From: Chryseobacterium sp. MA9
GTDB taxonomy: Bacteria; Bacteroidota; Bacteroidia; Flavobacteriales; Weeksellaceae
Length of the DNA stretch: 64,000 bases
Assembly (NCBI RefSeq): GCF_024399315.1
Contig: NZ_CP075170.1
Coordinates: 4,911,501-4,975,500 of the forward strand
Reading direction: 5' to 3'
Made by a program: the position numbers and the translations under genes. The notes beneath the pieces are model-generated. The model was given only the letters and a program-made list of their open reading frames with translations, had not been told where the DNA came from and searched no databases. Every line of letters starts with the position of its first letter. Position 1 is the first letter of the stretch. Positions 33,339 through 41,709 of the stretch are shown in pieces.

Positions 33339-34678
33339 GATTTTTTGTTTTTATCGTTAAACTGAGGGTCGGTAGGATCGTAAAGTTTTGGTACCATTTG
33401 GATCTGTCTCTTTAAAAGGAAAACAAGAATTAATGATAATGATATGAAAATAGCAGTAAAAAAATAGAATGAATACTGTATTCCAGGCATAGGTGTTACC
33501 GCATCTATTGTTCTCATTACTCCATAAATGATCCATGGCTGTCTTCCCACTTCTGTTACTGTCCATCCTGCTTCCAGAGCAATATATCCAAAAGGGGTTG
33601 CTATTAAGAAGGTCTTTAACAGCCAGTTTTTACTCAGCCATTCCTTTCTGAAGAAAAAAGAATATAAATAAACGATTCCAATACCAATTATTACCACCCC
33701 GAAAAAGATCATAATCTGAAAAGCATAATGAACAACTGCAATTGGTGGCCATTCATCTCTCGGAAAATCTTTAAGACCCTTTACTTCAGCATTGAAATCA
33801 TTACTCACCAGAAAACTTAAAACCTTTGGGATTTTCACAGCATATTTCACTTCTTCTTTTTCTTCATCAGGAATTCCTCCGATGATAAATGAGGCTCCTT
33901 TTTCAGTTTCAAAATGAGCTTCCATAGCAGCCAGTTTAATAGGCTGTCGTTCTGCTACCGATTTTGCCGCAATATCACCACTTAAAGGTGCTCCGAATGC
34001 TCCGATAAGGGCAAAACCTACCGCAATTCTAAAAGCTTTGGTATGAAATTCAATATTTCTTTTCCGCATGATCATAAAGGCATGAACTCCGGCTACAGCA
34101 AATCCTGTCGCACAAAATGCAGCAACCGTCATGTGAAGAGCCTGCGGAAACCACGCATCATTGAACATCGCTTTGATGGGATCTATATTAATATACTGTC
34201 CATTGATATAATCAAAACCTGTTGGAGAATTCATCCATGAGTTAGCTGCTACTACCAGAATTCCGGAAGCCAGTCCACTTACCCCAACCAGAAATCCACA
34301 AAACCAGTGAAACCATTTATTAAATCTTTCCCAACCATATAAAAAGAAGCCGATAGCAATAGCTTCGATGAAAAAGGCTGTTCCCTCAAGTGAAAACGGC
34401 ATTCCGAAAATAGGACCGGCATGCTTCATAAAACCAGGCCATAAAAGCCCCAGCTCAAAAGAAAGCATTGTTCCAGAAACAGCTCCTGTAGCAAAAAGGA
34501 TAGCTACTCCTTTGCTCCATGCTTTGGTTAATCCTTTATATATTTCATTATTGGTTTTTAGGTATTTCCAATGGGCAAAAGCCATCAGAAAAGGCATCAC
34601 CATACCCACACAGGAGAATATGATATGAAAGCCCAGAGAGAGTGCCATCTGAGCGCGTGCTGCTATAAAATCATCCAT
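33335..34678 (-). CDS. cydA: Cytochrome bd oxidase subunit I
   Basis: 447 residues. The heme ligands are visible: His near residue 18 in LSLGFHIIFSCVGMVMPFL, and His in ALHMTVAAFCATGFAVAGVHAF near residue 175; GRQPWIIYGVMRT is the conserved motif near residue 375. The Q-loop is short, as in the CioA-type oxidases. Quinol oxidation occurs at this subunit. No cydX-sized frame was identified after cydB. The gene is divergent from gyrB over 235 bases. Confidence 0.94.
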   Translation of the reverse strand: MDDFIAARAQMALSLGFHIIFSCVGMVMPFLMAFAHWKYLKTNNEIYKGLTKAWSKGVAILFATGAVSGTMLSFELGLLWPGFMKHAGPIFGMPFSLEGTAFFIEAIAIGFFLYGWERFNKWFHWFCGFLVGVSGLASGILVVAANSWMNSPTGFDYINGQYINIDPIKAMFNDAWFPQALHMTVAAFCATGFAVAGVHAFMIMRKRNIEFHTKAFRIAVGFALIGAFGAPLSGDIAAKSVAERQPIKLAAMEAHFETEKGASFIIGGIPDEEKEEVKYAVKIPKVLSFLVSNDFNAEVKGLKDFPRDEWPPIAVVHYAFQIMIFFGVVIIGIGIVYLYSFFFRKEWLSKNWLLKTFLIATPFGYIALEAGWTVTEVGRQPWIIYGVMRTIDAVTPMPGIQYSFYFFTAIFISLSLILVFLLKRQIQMVPKLYDPTDPQFNDKNKKS

Positions 34679-34913
34679 AATATCAACTTTTCAGTAAATA
34701 AATTTACGCATAAATTATTGATGTTGAATATGATTTACGACAGTTGATATTTCACCAATACATTTTAATTTTGATTTTTTGACTTGGTATCTTATTCCTT
34801 ATGTTTTCAATAAGAAAACTCTACATTTTTTTGACACTTTTTAACTTTCATACCTCGAAAAAAATCACGATATTTGTAAGTCTTTGCATAGAGCAGGATT
34901 TTTAATATTTAAT

Positions 34914-36848
34914 ATGAGTCAAAAACAATATACAGCTAGTAGTATTCAGGCATTGGAAGGAATGGAGCACGTTCGTATGCGTCCTTCAATGTACATTGGT
35001 GATGTAGGAACAAGAGGTCTTCACCATTTGGTTTATGAAGTAGTAGATAACTCTATTGACGAGGCATTGGCAGGATACTGCGACACAATCTTCGTTAGCA
35101 TCAAGGAAGGAAACGGAATTGAAGTAAGTGATAATGGTAGAGGTATCCCGGTTGATTTCCACGAAAAAGAGCAGAAATCAGCCCTTGAAGTTGTAATGAC
35201 AAAAATTGGAGCCGGTGGTAAGTTTGATAAAGACTCTTACAAAGTTTCAGGAGGTCTTCACGGAGTTGGGGTATCATGTGTGAATGCACTTTCCAACGAA
35301 ATGGTAACTACTGTTTACAGAGACGGGAATGTTTATCAACAGATTTATTCTAAAGGAAAAGCGCAGACTCAGGTTGAAGAGATCGGACATAGTGAGAAAA
35401 GAGGAACAAAGCAGTTTTTCCAGCCGGATGATACCATTTTTACGGAACTGATTTACAACTATGATACATTAGCAAGCCGTTTAAGAGAACTTTCTTACCT
35501 TAATAAAGGAATTACAATTACGCTTACTGATGAAAGAGAACAATTGGAAGACGGTTCTTTCCGCTCAGAAATTTTTCATTCTGAAGGAGGATTGAAAGAA
35601 TTTGTTGCTTATATCGACGGTAGCCGTGAATCTATCATGGAGCACGTGATTTTCATGGAAGGTGAAAGAGATGATATTCCTGTTGAGGTGGCGATGCGTT
35701 ATAATACGTCATTCAACGAGAATCTTCACTCTTATGTTAACAATATTAATACCCACGAAGGAGGTACCCACCTTGCAGGTTTCAGAAGAGCTTTAACAAG
35801 AACTTTAAAGAAATATGCAGATGAATTGGGACTTCCAGCAAAAGAAAAAGTAGAAATTACGGGTGATGACTTCCGTGAAGGATTAACAGCTGTAATTTCT
35901 GTAAAAGTAATGGAACCTCAGTTTGAAGGACAGACCAAAACAAAATTAGGAAACTCTGAAGTTTCTGGTGCTGTTGATAAGATTGTAGGGGAGATGCTTA
36001 CAAATTTCTTGGAAGAGAATCCTAATGAAGCAAAGATAATCGTTCAAAAAGTTGTTTTAGCTGCCAAGGCAAGACAAGCTGCGAAAAAAGCCCGCGAAAT
36101 GGTTCAGAGAAAATCTCCAATGGGAGGTTCTGGTCTTCCCGGGAAACTTTCTGACTGTTCATCCAAAGACCCGGCTGAATCTGAACTTTTCCTTGTAGAG
36201 GGAGATTCCGCAGGTGGAACGGCTAAACAGGGAAGAGACAGACACTTCCAGGCTATTCTTCCTCTAAGAGGTAAAATTTTGAACGTAGAGAAATCTATGC
36301 TTCATAAAGTATATGACAACGAGGAAATCAGAAATATCTACACTGCTCTTGGAGTTTCTGTAGGTACGGAAGAAGATAGCAAAGCATTGAATATGGCTAA
36401 GTTAAGATATCATAAGATTGTGATCATGACCGATGCCGATATTGATGGATCTCACATTTCTACACTTATTCTTACCTTCTTCTTCAGATATATGAAGGAA
36501 CTTATTGAGAACGGGTATATCTATATTGCTCAGCCGCCTTTATACCTTTTAAAGAGAGGTAATAAAAAAGTGTATGCGTACAATGAAAAAGAACGTGAAG
36601 AGTTTACATTAGAGATGTCTCCGGATGGAAAAGGGGTAGAAGTACAACGTTACAAAGGTCTTGGGGAAATGAACCCTGAACAGCTTTGGGAAACAACCTT
36701 GAATCCTGAGCACAGAATTCTGAAACAGGTAACCATTGATAATGCAGTGGAAGCAGACAGCGTTTTCTCAATGTTAATGGGAGATGAAGTTCCACCAAGA
36801 AGAGAGTTTATCGAGAAAAATGCGAAATATGCAAAAATTGATGCATAA
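34914..36848 (+). CDS. gyrB: DNA gyrase subunit B
   Basis: 644 residues from MSQKQYTASSIQALEGMEHV; an upstream Met at 34884 adds ten atypical residues. The GHKL ATPase has VYEVVDNSIDEALAG, DNGRGIPVD and GLHGVGVSCVNALS. The Toprim region has LVEGDSAGGTAKQGRD, LRGKILNVEKS and IMTDADIDGSHI, with PLYLLKRG and QRYKGLGEMNPEQL near the end. The DNA-supercoiling subunit is complete. A weak -7-like GATATTTG lies about 40 bases ahead of the start. Confidence 0.97.
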   Translation: MSQKQYTASSIQALEGMEHVRMRPSMYIGDVGTRGLHHLVYEVVDNSIDEALAGYCDTIFVSIKEGNGIEVSDNGRGIPVDFHEKEQKSALEVVMTKIGAGGKFDKDSYKVSGGLHGVGVSCVNALSNEMVTTVYRDGNVYQQIYSKGKAQTQVEEIGHSEKRGTKQFFQPDDTIFTELIYNYDTLASRLRELSYLNKGITITLTDEREQLEDGSFRSEIFHSEGGLKEFVAYIDGSRESIMEHVIFMEGERDDIPVEVAMRYNTSFNENLHSYVNNINTHEGGTHLAGFRRALTRTLKKYADELGLPAKEKVEITGDDFREGLTAVISVKVMEPQFEGQTKTKLGNSEVSGAVDKIVGEMLTNFLEENPNEAKIIVQKVVLAAKARQAAKKAREMVQRKSPMGGSGLPGKLSDCSSKDPAESELFLVEGDSAGGTAKQGRDRHFQAILPLRGKILNVEKSMLHKVYDNEEIRNIYTALGVSVGTEEDSKALNMAKLRYHKIVIMTDADIDGSHISTLILTFFFRYMKELIENGYIYIAQPPLYLLKRGNKKVYAYNEKEREEFTLEMSPDGKGVEVQRYKGLGEMNPEQLWETTLNPEHRILKQVTIDNAVEADSVFSMLMGDEVPPRREFIEKNAKYAKIDA

Positions 36849-36867
36849 ACGTTTTTAAAAATATAAT

Positions 36868-36902
36868 AAAAAAAGCTTCTAATTATTTAGAAGCTTTTTT
36901 TA
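36868..36902 (+). terminator. Terminator of gyrB
   Basis: AAAAAGCTTCTAA-TTAT-TTAGAAGCTTTTT followed by T-rich sequence. The T run leads directly into the TATATTTG promoter box (36901-36908) of the next gene. Confidence 0.88.
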
Positions 36903-36930
36903 TATTTGGATAAACCAAAAAAACAATAAT

Positions 36931-37353
36931 ATGTTAACTCTTTTACAAACAGACCCTTATAATGGGACAGATGCAGTATCTGGTGCAACCGCTGCAGGAT
37001 TAGGGATCGGAACAATGTTCTTCGGCTTACTATGCTATATTTTCTATGGATATTGCATGTACAAAATCTTTCAGAAAGCAGGAAGACAAGATGCCTGGGC
37101 CGCTTTTATCCCGATTTATAACTCAATAGTGTTGCTGGAAATCGTGAAGAAACCCATATGGTGGATTATTCTTTTCTGTATTCCATTGGTAAATATCTAT
37201 GCATGCTGGGTTGTCTATGACAGGCTGGCCAAAGGTTTTGCCAAAGAAACTCCTCTGTATACCATTCTAATTCTCTTTTTAGGATTTATCTTTATTCCTG
37301 TATTAGGGCTTGGAAGTGATACTTTTGACAGTAAACTGGTTCCCAATGATTAA
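36931..37353 (+). CDS. DUF5684-type small membrane protein
   Basis: 140 residues with three or four membrane segments. A short N-terminus (LTLLQTDPYNGTDAVSGATA) leads into GTMFFGLLCYIFYGYCMYKIFQKAGRQDAWAAFIPIYNSIVLLEI, a pattern shared by DUF5684 and by the membrane part of some signal peptidase I genes. KPIWWIILFCIPLVNIYACWVVY follows. No catalytic motif is seen. A -7 box TATATTTG lies 23 bases upstream, right behind the gyrB terminator. Confidence 0.7.
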   Translation: MLTLLQTDPYNGTDAVSGATAAGLGIGTMFFGLLCYIFYGYCMYKIFQKAGRQDAWAAFIPIYNSIVLLEIVKKPIWWIILFCIPLVNIYACWVVYDRLAKGFAKETPLYTILILFLGFIFIPVLGLGSDTFDSKLVPND

Positions 37354-37373
37354 AAAGAAAAAATAAAAAACTT

Positions 37374-37401
37374 AAAGACTTCAGAAATGAGGTCTTTTTT
37401 T
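37374..37401 (+). terminator. Terminator of the DUF5684 gene
   Basis: AAAGACTTC and GAGGTCTTT arms, loop AGAAAT, then a run of T residues. Confidence 0.78.
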
Positions 37402-37660
37402 ATGAATGGTTCTTTGTATTGTAGAATTAATTGTACTTCTGTTTATTATTAATTCTACAGCTTTTGAATTATATAAATCATAATTTATTTTAAATTTGAA
37501 ACGCAGACAATATGAAGGTTACCACTTTATGCACAGAATAAATATCTAGAATAAGTATAAATATTCTGTTTTAACTTTTCAGAATTTAAAAATGAAAAGT
37601 TGATAATGTGTTCATATCCTTATAAGTACATCTAAAAGAGTACTTTTTAAGTATTAGGTT
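37402..37660. other. Non-coding AT-rich stretch with inverted repeat
   Basis: No gene is recognised. Perfect 12-bp inverted arms TGTAGAATTAAT (37420-37431) and ATTAATTCTACA (37448-37459) surround 16 bases. The remainder has no open frame or RNA I can name, yet a terminator hairpin follows at 37661, as if a transcript ended there. Confidence 0.45.
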
Positions 37661-37692
37661 AAGGCTTCACAATGTTGAAGCCTTTTATATTT
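37661..37692 (+). terminator. Orphan terminator-like hairpin
   Basis: AAGGCTTCA-CAATGT-TGAAGCCTT followed by TTATATTTTTTT. No gene lies directly upstream. Confidence 0.65.
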
Positions 37693-37716
37693 TTTTAACA
37701 GTTATTAAGATTTTCT

Positions 37717-37724
37717 TATTTTTG
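37717..37724 (+). promoter_or_regulatory. -7 box before the DUF3857 gene cluster
   Basis: TATTTTTG, 16 bases before the ATG of the remnant at 37741. Confidence 0.6.
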
Positions 37725-37740
37725 CATAATTTTAATAACT

Positions 37741-37842
37741 ATGATGAAAATATTAGTTTTGGGGGCCTTCTCTGTTGCCTCATTATATTTTGCACAAAGC
37801 TATCCTGCTTCTGCAATTCCTGAGAATTCCAAAAAAGAATAA
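37741..37842 (+). pseudogene. 33-codon remnant of a DUF3857/transglutaminase-like gene
   Basis: The frame reads MMKILVLGAFSVASLYFAQS, then YPASAIPENSKKE and a stop. It matches the first 30 residues of the intact gene at 39815, with 52 identical bases (37777-37828 and 39851-39902). The body of the gene is missing, and the next paralog starts six bases after the stop. It is best read as the stump left when a duplicated gene pair lost one member. It keeps its signal peptide and promoter, so a short secreted peptide could still be made. Confidence 0.75.
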
Positions 37843-37848
37843 CATTCC

Positions 37849-39771
37849 ATGAAAATTAATACTAAAATTACTGTAGCAGTGAGTTGTCTTGTGTTTAATA
37901 TGTTTTTTACACAGCATAAATTCCTCTCTCCACCTGCCTTTGATGAAGCTGACCTTAAGAAAACGAACTCACTGATAGAAAAGGATGCACCTGCTGAGAT
38001 ACTCTACAATAGTGTTCGATATAATATCATGAATGATAATTCATTGGAAAAAGAATGGTACTCAAAAATTAAAATCTATGATAAAAAGCGCTCAGAAGAT
38101 TGGCTTAATATAAGCATCCCTCTTCTTACTGATGAATCTCTGAGTAAATTTGAAGTTAGAATATATAATTTCTCCAATAATAAAGTCGAAAAGATCTTAA
38201 TTGACAAAAAAGAGCAGCTAAAAGAGAATTTTACAAAAGGTATAAATATTTATAAGCTTGCCTTACCTAATATTTCAGACGGATCTGTAATAGAATACAG
38301 TTATAAAGTGACGAGTAATAATATATCCAATCCGGTATATTTTCTGGAGTATAATATTCCCGTTGTTTATCAAGAATATAATTTGGAATACCCTGATGCG
38401 CCTATTACTTATTCTTTTAACAGTACAGGAAGCATTATTAAACCAAAATATCATGTCTCCACTACCGAGGATCGTTTAGGAGCTTTATATAATGTTTTCA
38501 GATTTGGATATACGGATATGAAATCTATTCAGAAGGAAAAATATGTAAAAGATTTGGATAGATTCAGGGGGAAAATAAAACCTGAACTCAAAAGATTTTC
38601 AACCAAATATTTTACTTATAATGAGTTCAAAGACTGGAACAGCCTTGCAGACAGGCTTTATAACTTTGATGACTTTGGGAGTTTTTTAAAAGGTAATGTG
38701 AAAGATGTTCTTCCTGAGAATATTAAAACATATTATGAGCCTTTAGGAAGAGCAGATAAAATTTTCAATTTTGTCAAAGAAAACTATAAATGGAACGAAA
38801 AGACAGGAATAATGGCTTCCCAAAATTTAAGACAGCTCATAAAAACGAAATCTGGAAATAGTGCAGATATTAATCTTCTTTTGATTATGCTTTTAAGAGA
38901 CGCCGGAATTGAGGCTAATCCTCTTCTGATTTCTACTGTTGACAATGGTATTTTAAATATTATTTCACCTAATGTTAACAACTTGAATTTTGTATTAGCA
39001 TCAGTTAAAATTAATAATCAGACTTATTTTTATGATGCAACTTCCTTTAATTCTAAAGTGAATATGTTACCAGAGAGGGATTGGAATGATTTCGGGATTT
39101 TGCTGGAAGGAAAAAAAGGAACTTCACTTTCTTTCTCCAATACCAATATAAGTAAAAAAGAAATGAATATTAAAGCCAGCTTAGATCTGGAAAACTCTTT
39201 AGTGAAAGGAATTTTTACACAAAAGGATAGCGGGATGTATGCAATTAACTCTTATGATGAATTTGATATAAATAAGGACAAATATAAACAGGTATTTCCA
39301 CTGCAATATAATATAGATGGGAAAAATGTGGAACCAAAGCTATTGGCTAATGGTGATTTTGAGACCCAGATGACATTTTCCGATACTAATCTGATGGATG
39401 TAGTAGGAGACAAAATAGTCATCAATCCAATCATGTTTTTAAATGCTGAAAAAGAATTGTTTGATCAGTCCCAAGAAAGAAAACATCAGATCGACTTTAT
39501 TTCAGCTTTTAATAAAGAAAAAAGAATAGAGCTGGAAATTCCTGAAAATTATAAAGTTTCGAGCCTTCCGAAAGATAAAAAGATCGCTACAGATGACCAG
39601 GAAATATCTTTTTTATACAAGGTTGAAACGCTTGGTAACAAAATAATAATTACTTCAAAAATAGGTGTTGCCAGCCAAAACTATCCTAAAGAATACTATG
39701 CGTTTTTTAAACAAATCTGGAAAACGATCTCTGAAACGGAAAATCAAGTAATTAGTTTGGTAAAAAAATAA
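37849..39771 (+). CDS. DUF3857/transglutaminase-like exported protein, catalytic Cys absent (copy B1)
   Basis: 640 residues with a signal peptide to about residue 21 (VFNMFFTQ). The N-terminal beta-rich DUF3857 domain covers roughly residues 45-250, the transglutaminase-like domain residues 280-420, and a C-terminal beta domain the rest. The position of the catalytic Cys, seen as GDCKG in the copy at 39815, reads GNSAD here (Ser338), so it should not be a protease or transglutaminase. The closest relative is the protein at 41710, which shares PPxFxxADLxKTxSLxxxxAPAEILY at the start and QVISLVKK at the end. Family function is unknown. Confidence 0.8.
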   Translation: MKINTKITVAVSCLVFNMFFTQHKFLSPPAFDEADLKKTNSLIEKDAPAEILYNSVRYNIMNDNSLEKEWYSKIKIYDKKRSEDWLNISIPLLTDESLSKFEVRIYNFSNNKVEKILIDKKEQLKENFTKGINIYKLALPNISDGSVIEYSYKVTSNNISNPVYFLEYNIPVVYQEYNLEYPDAPITYSFNSTGSIIKPKYHVSTTEDRLGALYNVFRFGYTDMKSIQKEKYVKDLDRFRGKIKPELKRFSTKYFTYNEFKDWNSLADRLYNFDDFGSFLKGNVKDVLPENIKTYYEPLGRADKIFNFVKENYKWNEKTGIMASQNLRQLIKTKSGNSADINLLLIMLLRDAGIEANPLLISTVDNGILNIISPNVNNLNFVLASVKINNQTYFYDATSFNSKVNMLPERDWNDFGILLEGKKGTSLSFSNTNISKKEMNIKASLDLENSLVKGIFTQKDSGMYAINSYDEFDINKDKYKQVFPLQYNIDGKNVEPKLLANGDFETQMTFSDTNLMDVVGDKIVINPIMFLNAEKELFDQSQERKHQIDFISAFNKEKRIELEIPENYKVSSLPKDKKIATDDQEISFLYKVETLGNKIIITSKIGVASQNYPKEYYAFFKQIWKTISETENQVISLVKK

Positions 39772-39814
39772 GAAAAAATTTTAATAATCTATTATTTATT
39801 TAAAATTAACAGTA

Positions 39815-41707
39815 ATGATGAAATTTTTAATTTTAGGGGCTTTGTCCACAGCCTCATTATATTTTGCACAAAGCTATCCTGCTTCTGCAATTCCTGAGAA
39901 TTTAAAGAAAAATGCTAATGTTGTTATACGAAAAGATTTTACAACTGCTCAGATAAATAAAGTTGATCAAATAAAATATCAGTATAATACGGTTACTACA
40001 GTTTTAAACAAAGACGGTAATGATCAGGCTACAGCCTATATTCCTTATGATAAGGCAAGGCGTATTTCAAATGTAAAAGTGACTATTTATGATGAAGCCG
40101 GAAAAAAGATTAAAAGTGTGTCAAAGTCTGATTTTCAGGATGTAGCAAATAACCCTCAGGGAATTTTTTATTCAGATAACAGAGTCTTAGTATATTCTTA
40201 TACACCGGCTCAGTATCCTTATACCGTTGACTTTTCTTATGAAACGGATGATGAAAATACAGTTTTTATCCCTGACTTTGTGCCATTTACTTCTATCAAA
40301 ACGTCACTGGAAGAAGCACAGTTTAAAATCATTAATACTTCAGGAATTGAACTTCGTACTAAGATATATCCGTCCAAATACAACTACGCTTCTGTTATAG
40401 AAAGCGGTAGCGCAAATGATAAAACCTATTCATACAAAAACGTACCTGCTATAGATGATGCTTTTATGATCCCGCAGCCTGTTAAAATATTACCTGCAGT
40501 AAACTTTGCCCTGGCAAAATTCAGTTTGGCAGGAAAGCAGGGAACTTTGAATAACTGGACAGATTTCGGAACCTGGATTTATAATGATCTTCTGATACCT
40601 GTTTCAGCTTCTACTCCTGCTATCAAGGCTGAAGTGGCATCTTTACAACTCCAGGGATCTGTAGAAGATAAGGTGAAGAAAATTTATCAGTACATGCAGA
40701 ACAAAAGCCGTTATATTGCTGTGGCATTAGGAATAGGGGGTTGGCAGCCTATGATGCCGGATGAGGTTCAGAAAAAAGGCTATGGAGACTGTAAGGGACT
40801 TACGAATTATATGAAAGTCCTTCTGAACGAGGCAGGGATTTCATCCAATTATTGTATCATCACCTCTGGCCGTTCACAGGTTTCCTTTGATCCTGAATTT
40901 CCTTCTATGGGTGGAAATCACGTTATCTTGATGGTGCCGACTGAAAAGGGGAACATCTGGCTTGAAAATACTTCTCAGCAAATGGCTTTTAATCATTTAA
41001 GTTACAGTACAACCGATAGAAATGTACTGGTAGTGACCCCCAAGGGAATCGAACTTATCAATACGCCAGTATATAAAGCAGAACAAAATAAAGAAAAACA
41101 GGTGTTGAAAATTAACCTTAACGAGGATAACAGTATCGCCGGAACGGGAAACTTTTACTATACAGGAAATCAGTATGATTATAATTTAAGGTTCGTAAAT
41201 CTAAATCCAAAAGAGAAAAATGATGCGGTAAAAGCCAATTTTGACATTTTGAACTTTGAAAAAGTGGAAATGAAAAACTTTAACAATGACAGAGACAATG
41301 CTGTTATTACATACGATCTTGATTTTAAAACCAATAATTTCTCTAAAAAAGCAGGAAACAGCCTTTTATTCAGATCTGTACCCATTTTTTCTGATGTTGT
41401 TTATAAGACAGACGAGAACCGTGAACTTCCTTTTGAAGTCAATATGTCCTATGAAGATGAATATGAAATTGCTTTTATTCTTCCTATGGGCTATAAAGTT
41501 GATGAAACTCCGGATAATTCAAACATCACTTCTGAATTTGGGTCATATAAGCTAAGCTTTGTTAAAAGTGATAATCAGGTAAAAGTGACAAGAAAAATGC
41601 AGATCAATAAAGGTCTGTACCCAAAAGAAAAATACAATGACTACATAGGTTTCAGAAAAAAAATTCTGAACATGGATAATTCAAAAATTTTAATAACAAA
41701 AATATAA
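39815..41707 (+). CDS. DUF3857/transglutaminase-like exported protein with intact Cys (copy A2)
   Basis: 630 residues with a signal peptide ending SLYFAQ (about residue 19). DUF3857 spans about residues 40-240. The transglutaminase core has Cys326 in GYGDCKGLTNYMKVLL and His369 in GGNHVILMVP, so two members of the triad are present; the third position in WLENTSQQ is not the usual Asp. The C-terminal beta domain ends NSKILITKI. The gene sits between the two Cys-less paralogs and ends two bases before the next. A complex of active and inactive partners is possible (inference). Confidence 0.82.
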   Translation: MMKFLILGALSTASLYFAQSYPASAIPENLKKNANVVIRKDFTTAQINKVDQIKYQYNTVTTVLNKDGNDQATAYIPYDKARRISNVKVTIYDEAGKKIKSVSKSDFQDVANNPQGIFYSDNRVLVYSYTPAQYPYTVDFSYETDDENTVFIPDFVPFTSIKTSLEEAQFKIINTSGIELRTKIYPSKYNYASVIESGSANDKTYSYKNVPAIDDAFMIPQPVKILPAVNFALAKFSLAGKQGTLNNWTDFGTWIYNDLLIPVSASTPAIKAEVASLQLQGSVEDKVKKIYQYMQNKSRYIAVALGIGGWQPMMPDEVQKKGYGDCKGLTNYMKVLLNEAGISSNYCIITSGRSQVSFDPEFPSMGGNHVILMVPTEKGNIWLENTSQQMAFNHLSYSTTDRNVLVVTPKGIELINTPVYKAEQNKEKQVLKINLNEDNSIAGTGNFYYTGNQYDYNLRFVNLNPKEKNDAVKANFDILNFEKVEMKNFNNDRDNAVITYDLDFKTNNFSKKAGNSLLFRSVPIFSDVVYKTDENRELPFEVNMSYEDEYEIAFILPMGYKVDETPDNSNITSEFGSYKLSFVKSDNQVKVTRKMQINKGLYPKEKYNDYIGFRKKILNMDNSKILITKI

Positions 41708-41709
41708 CC

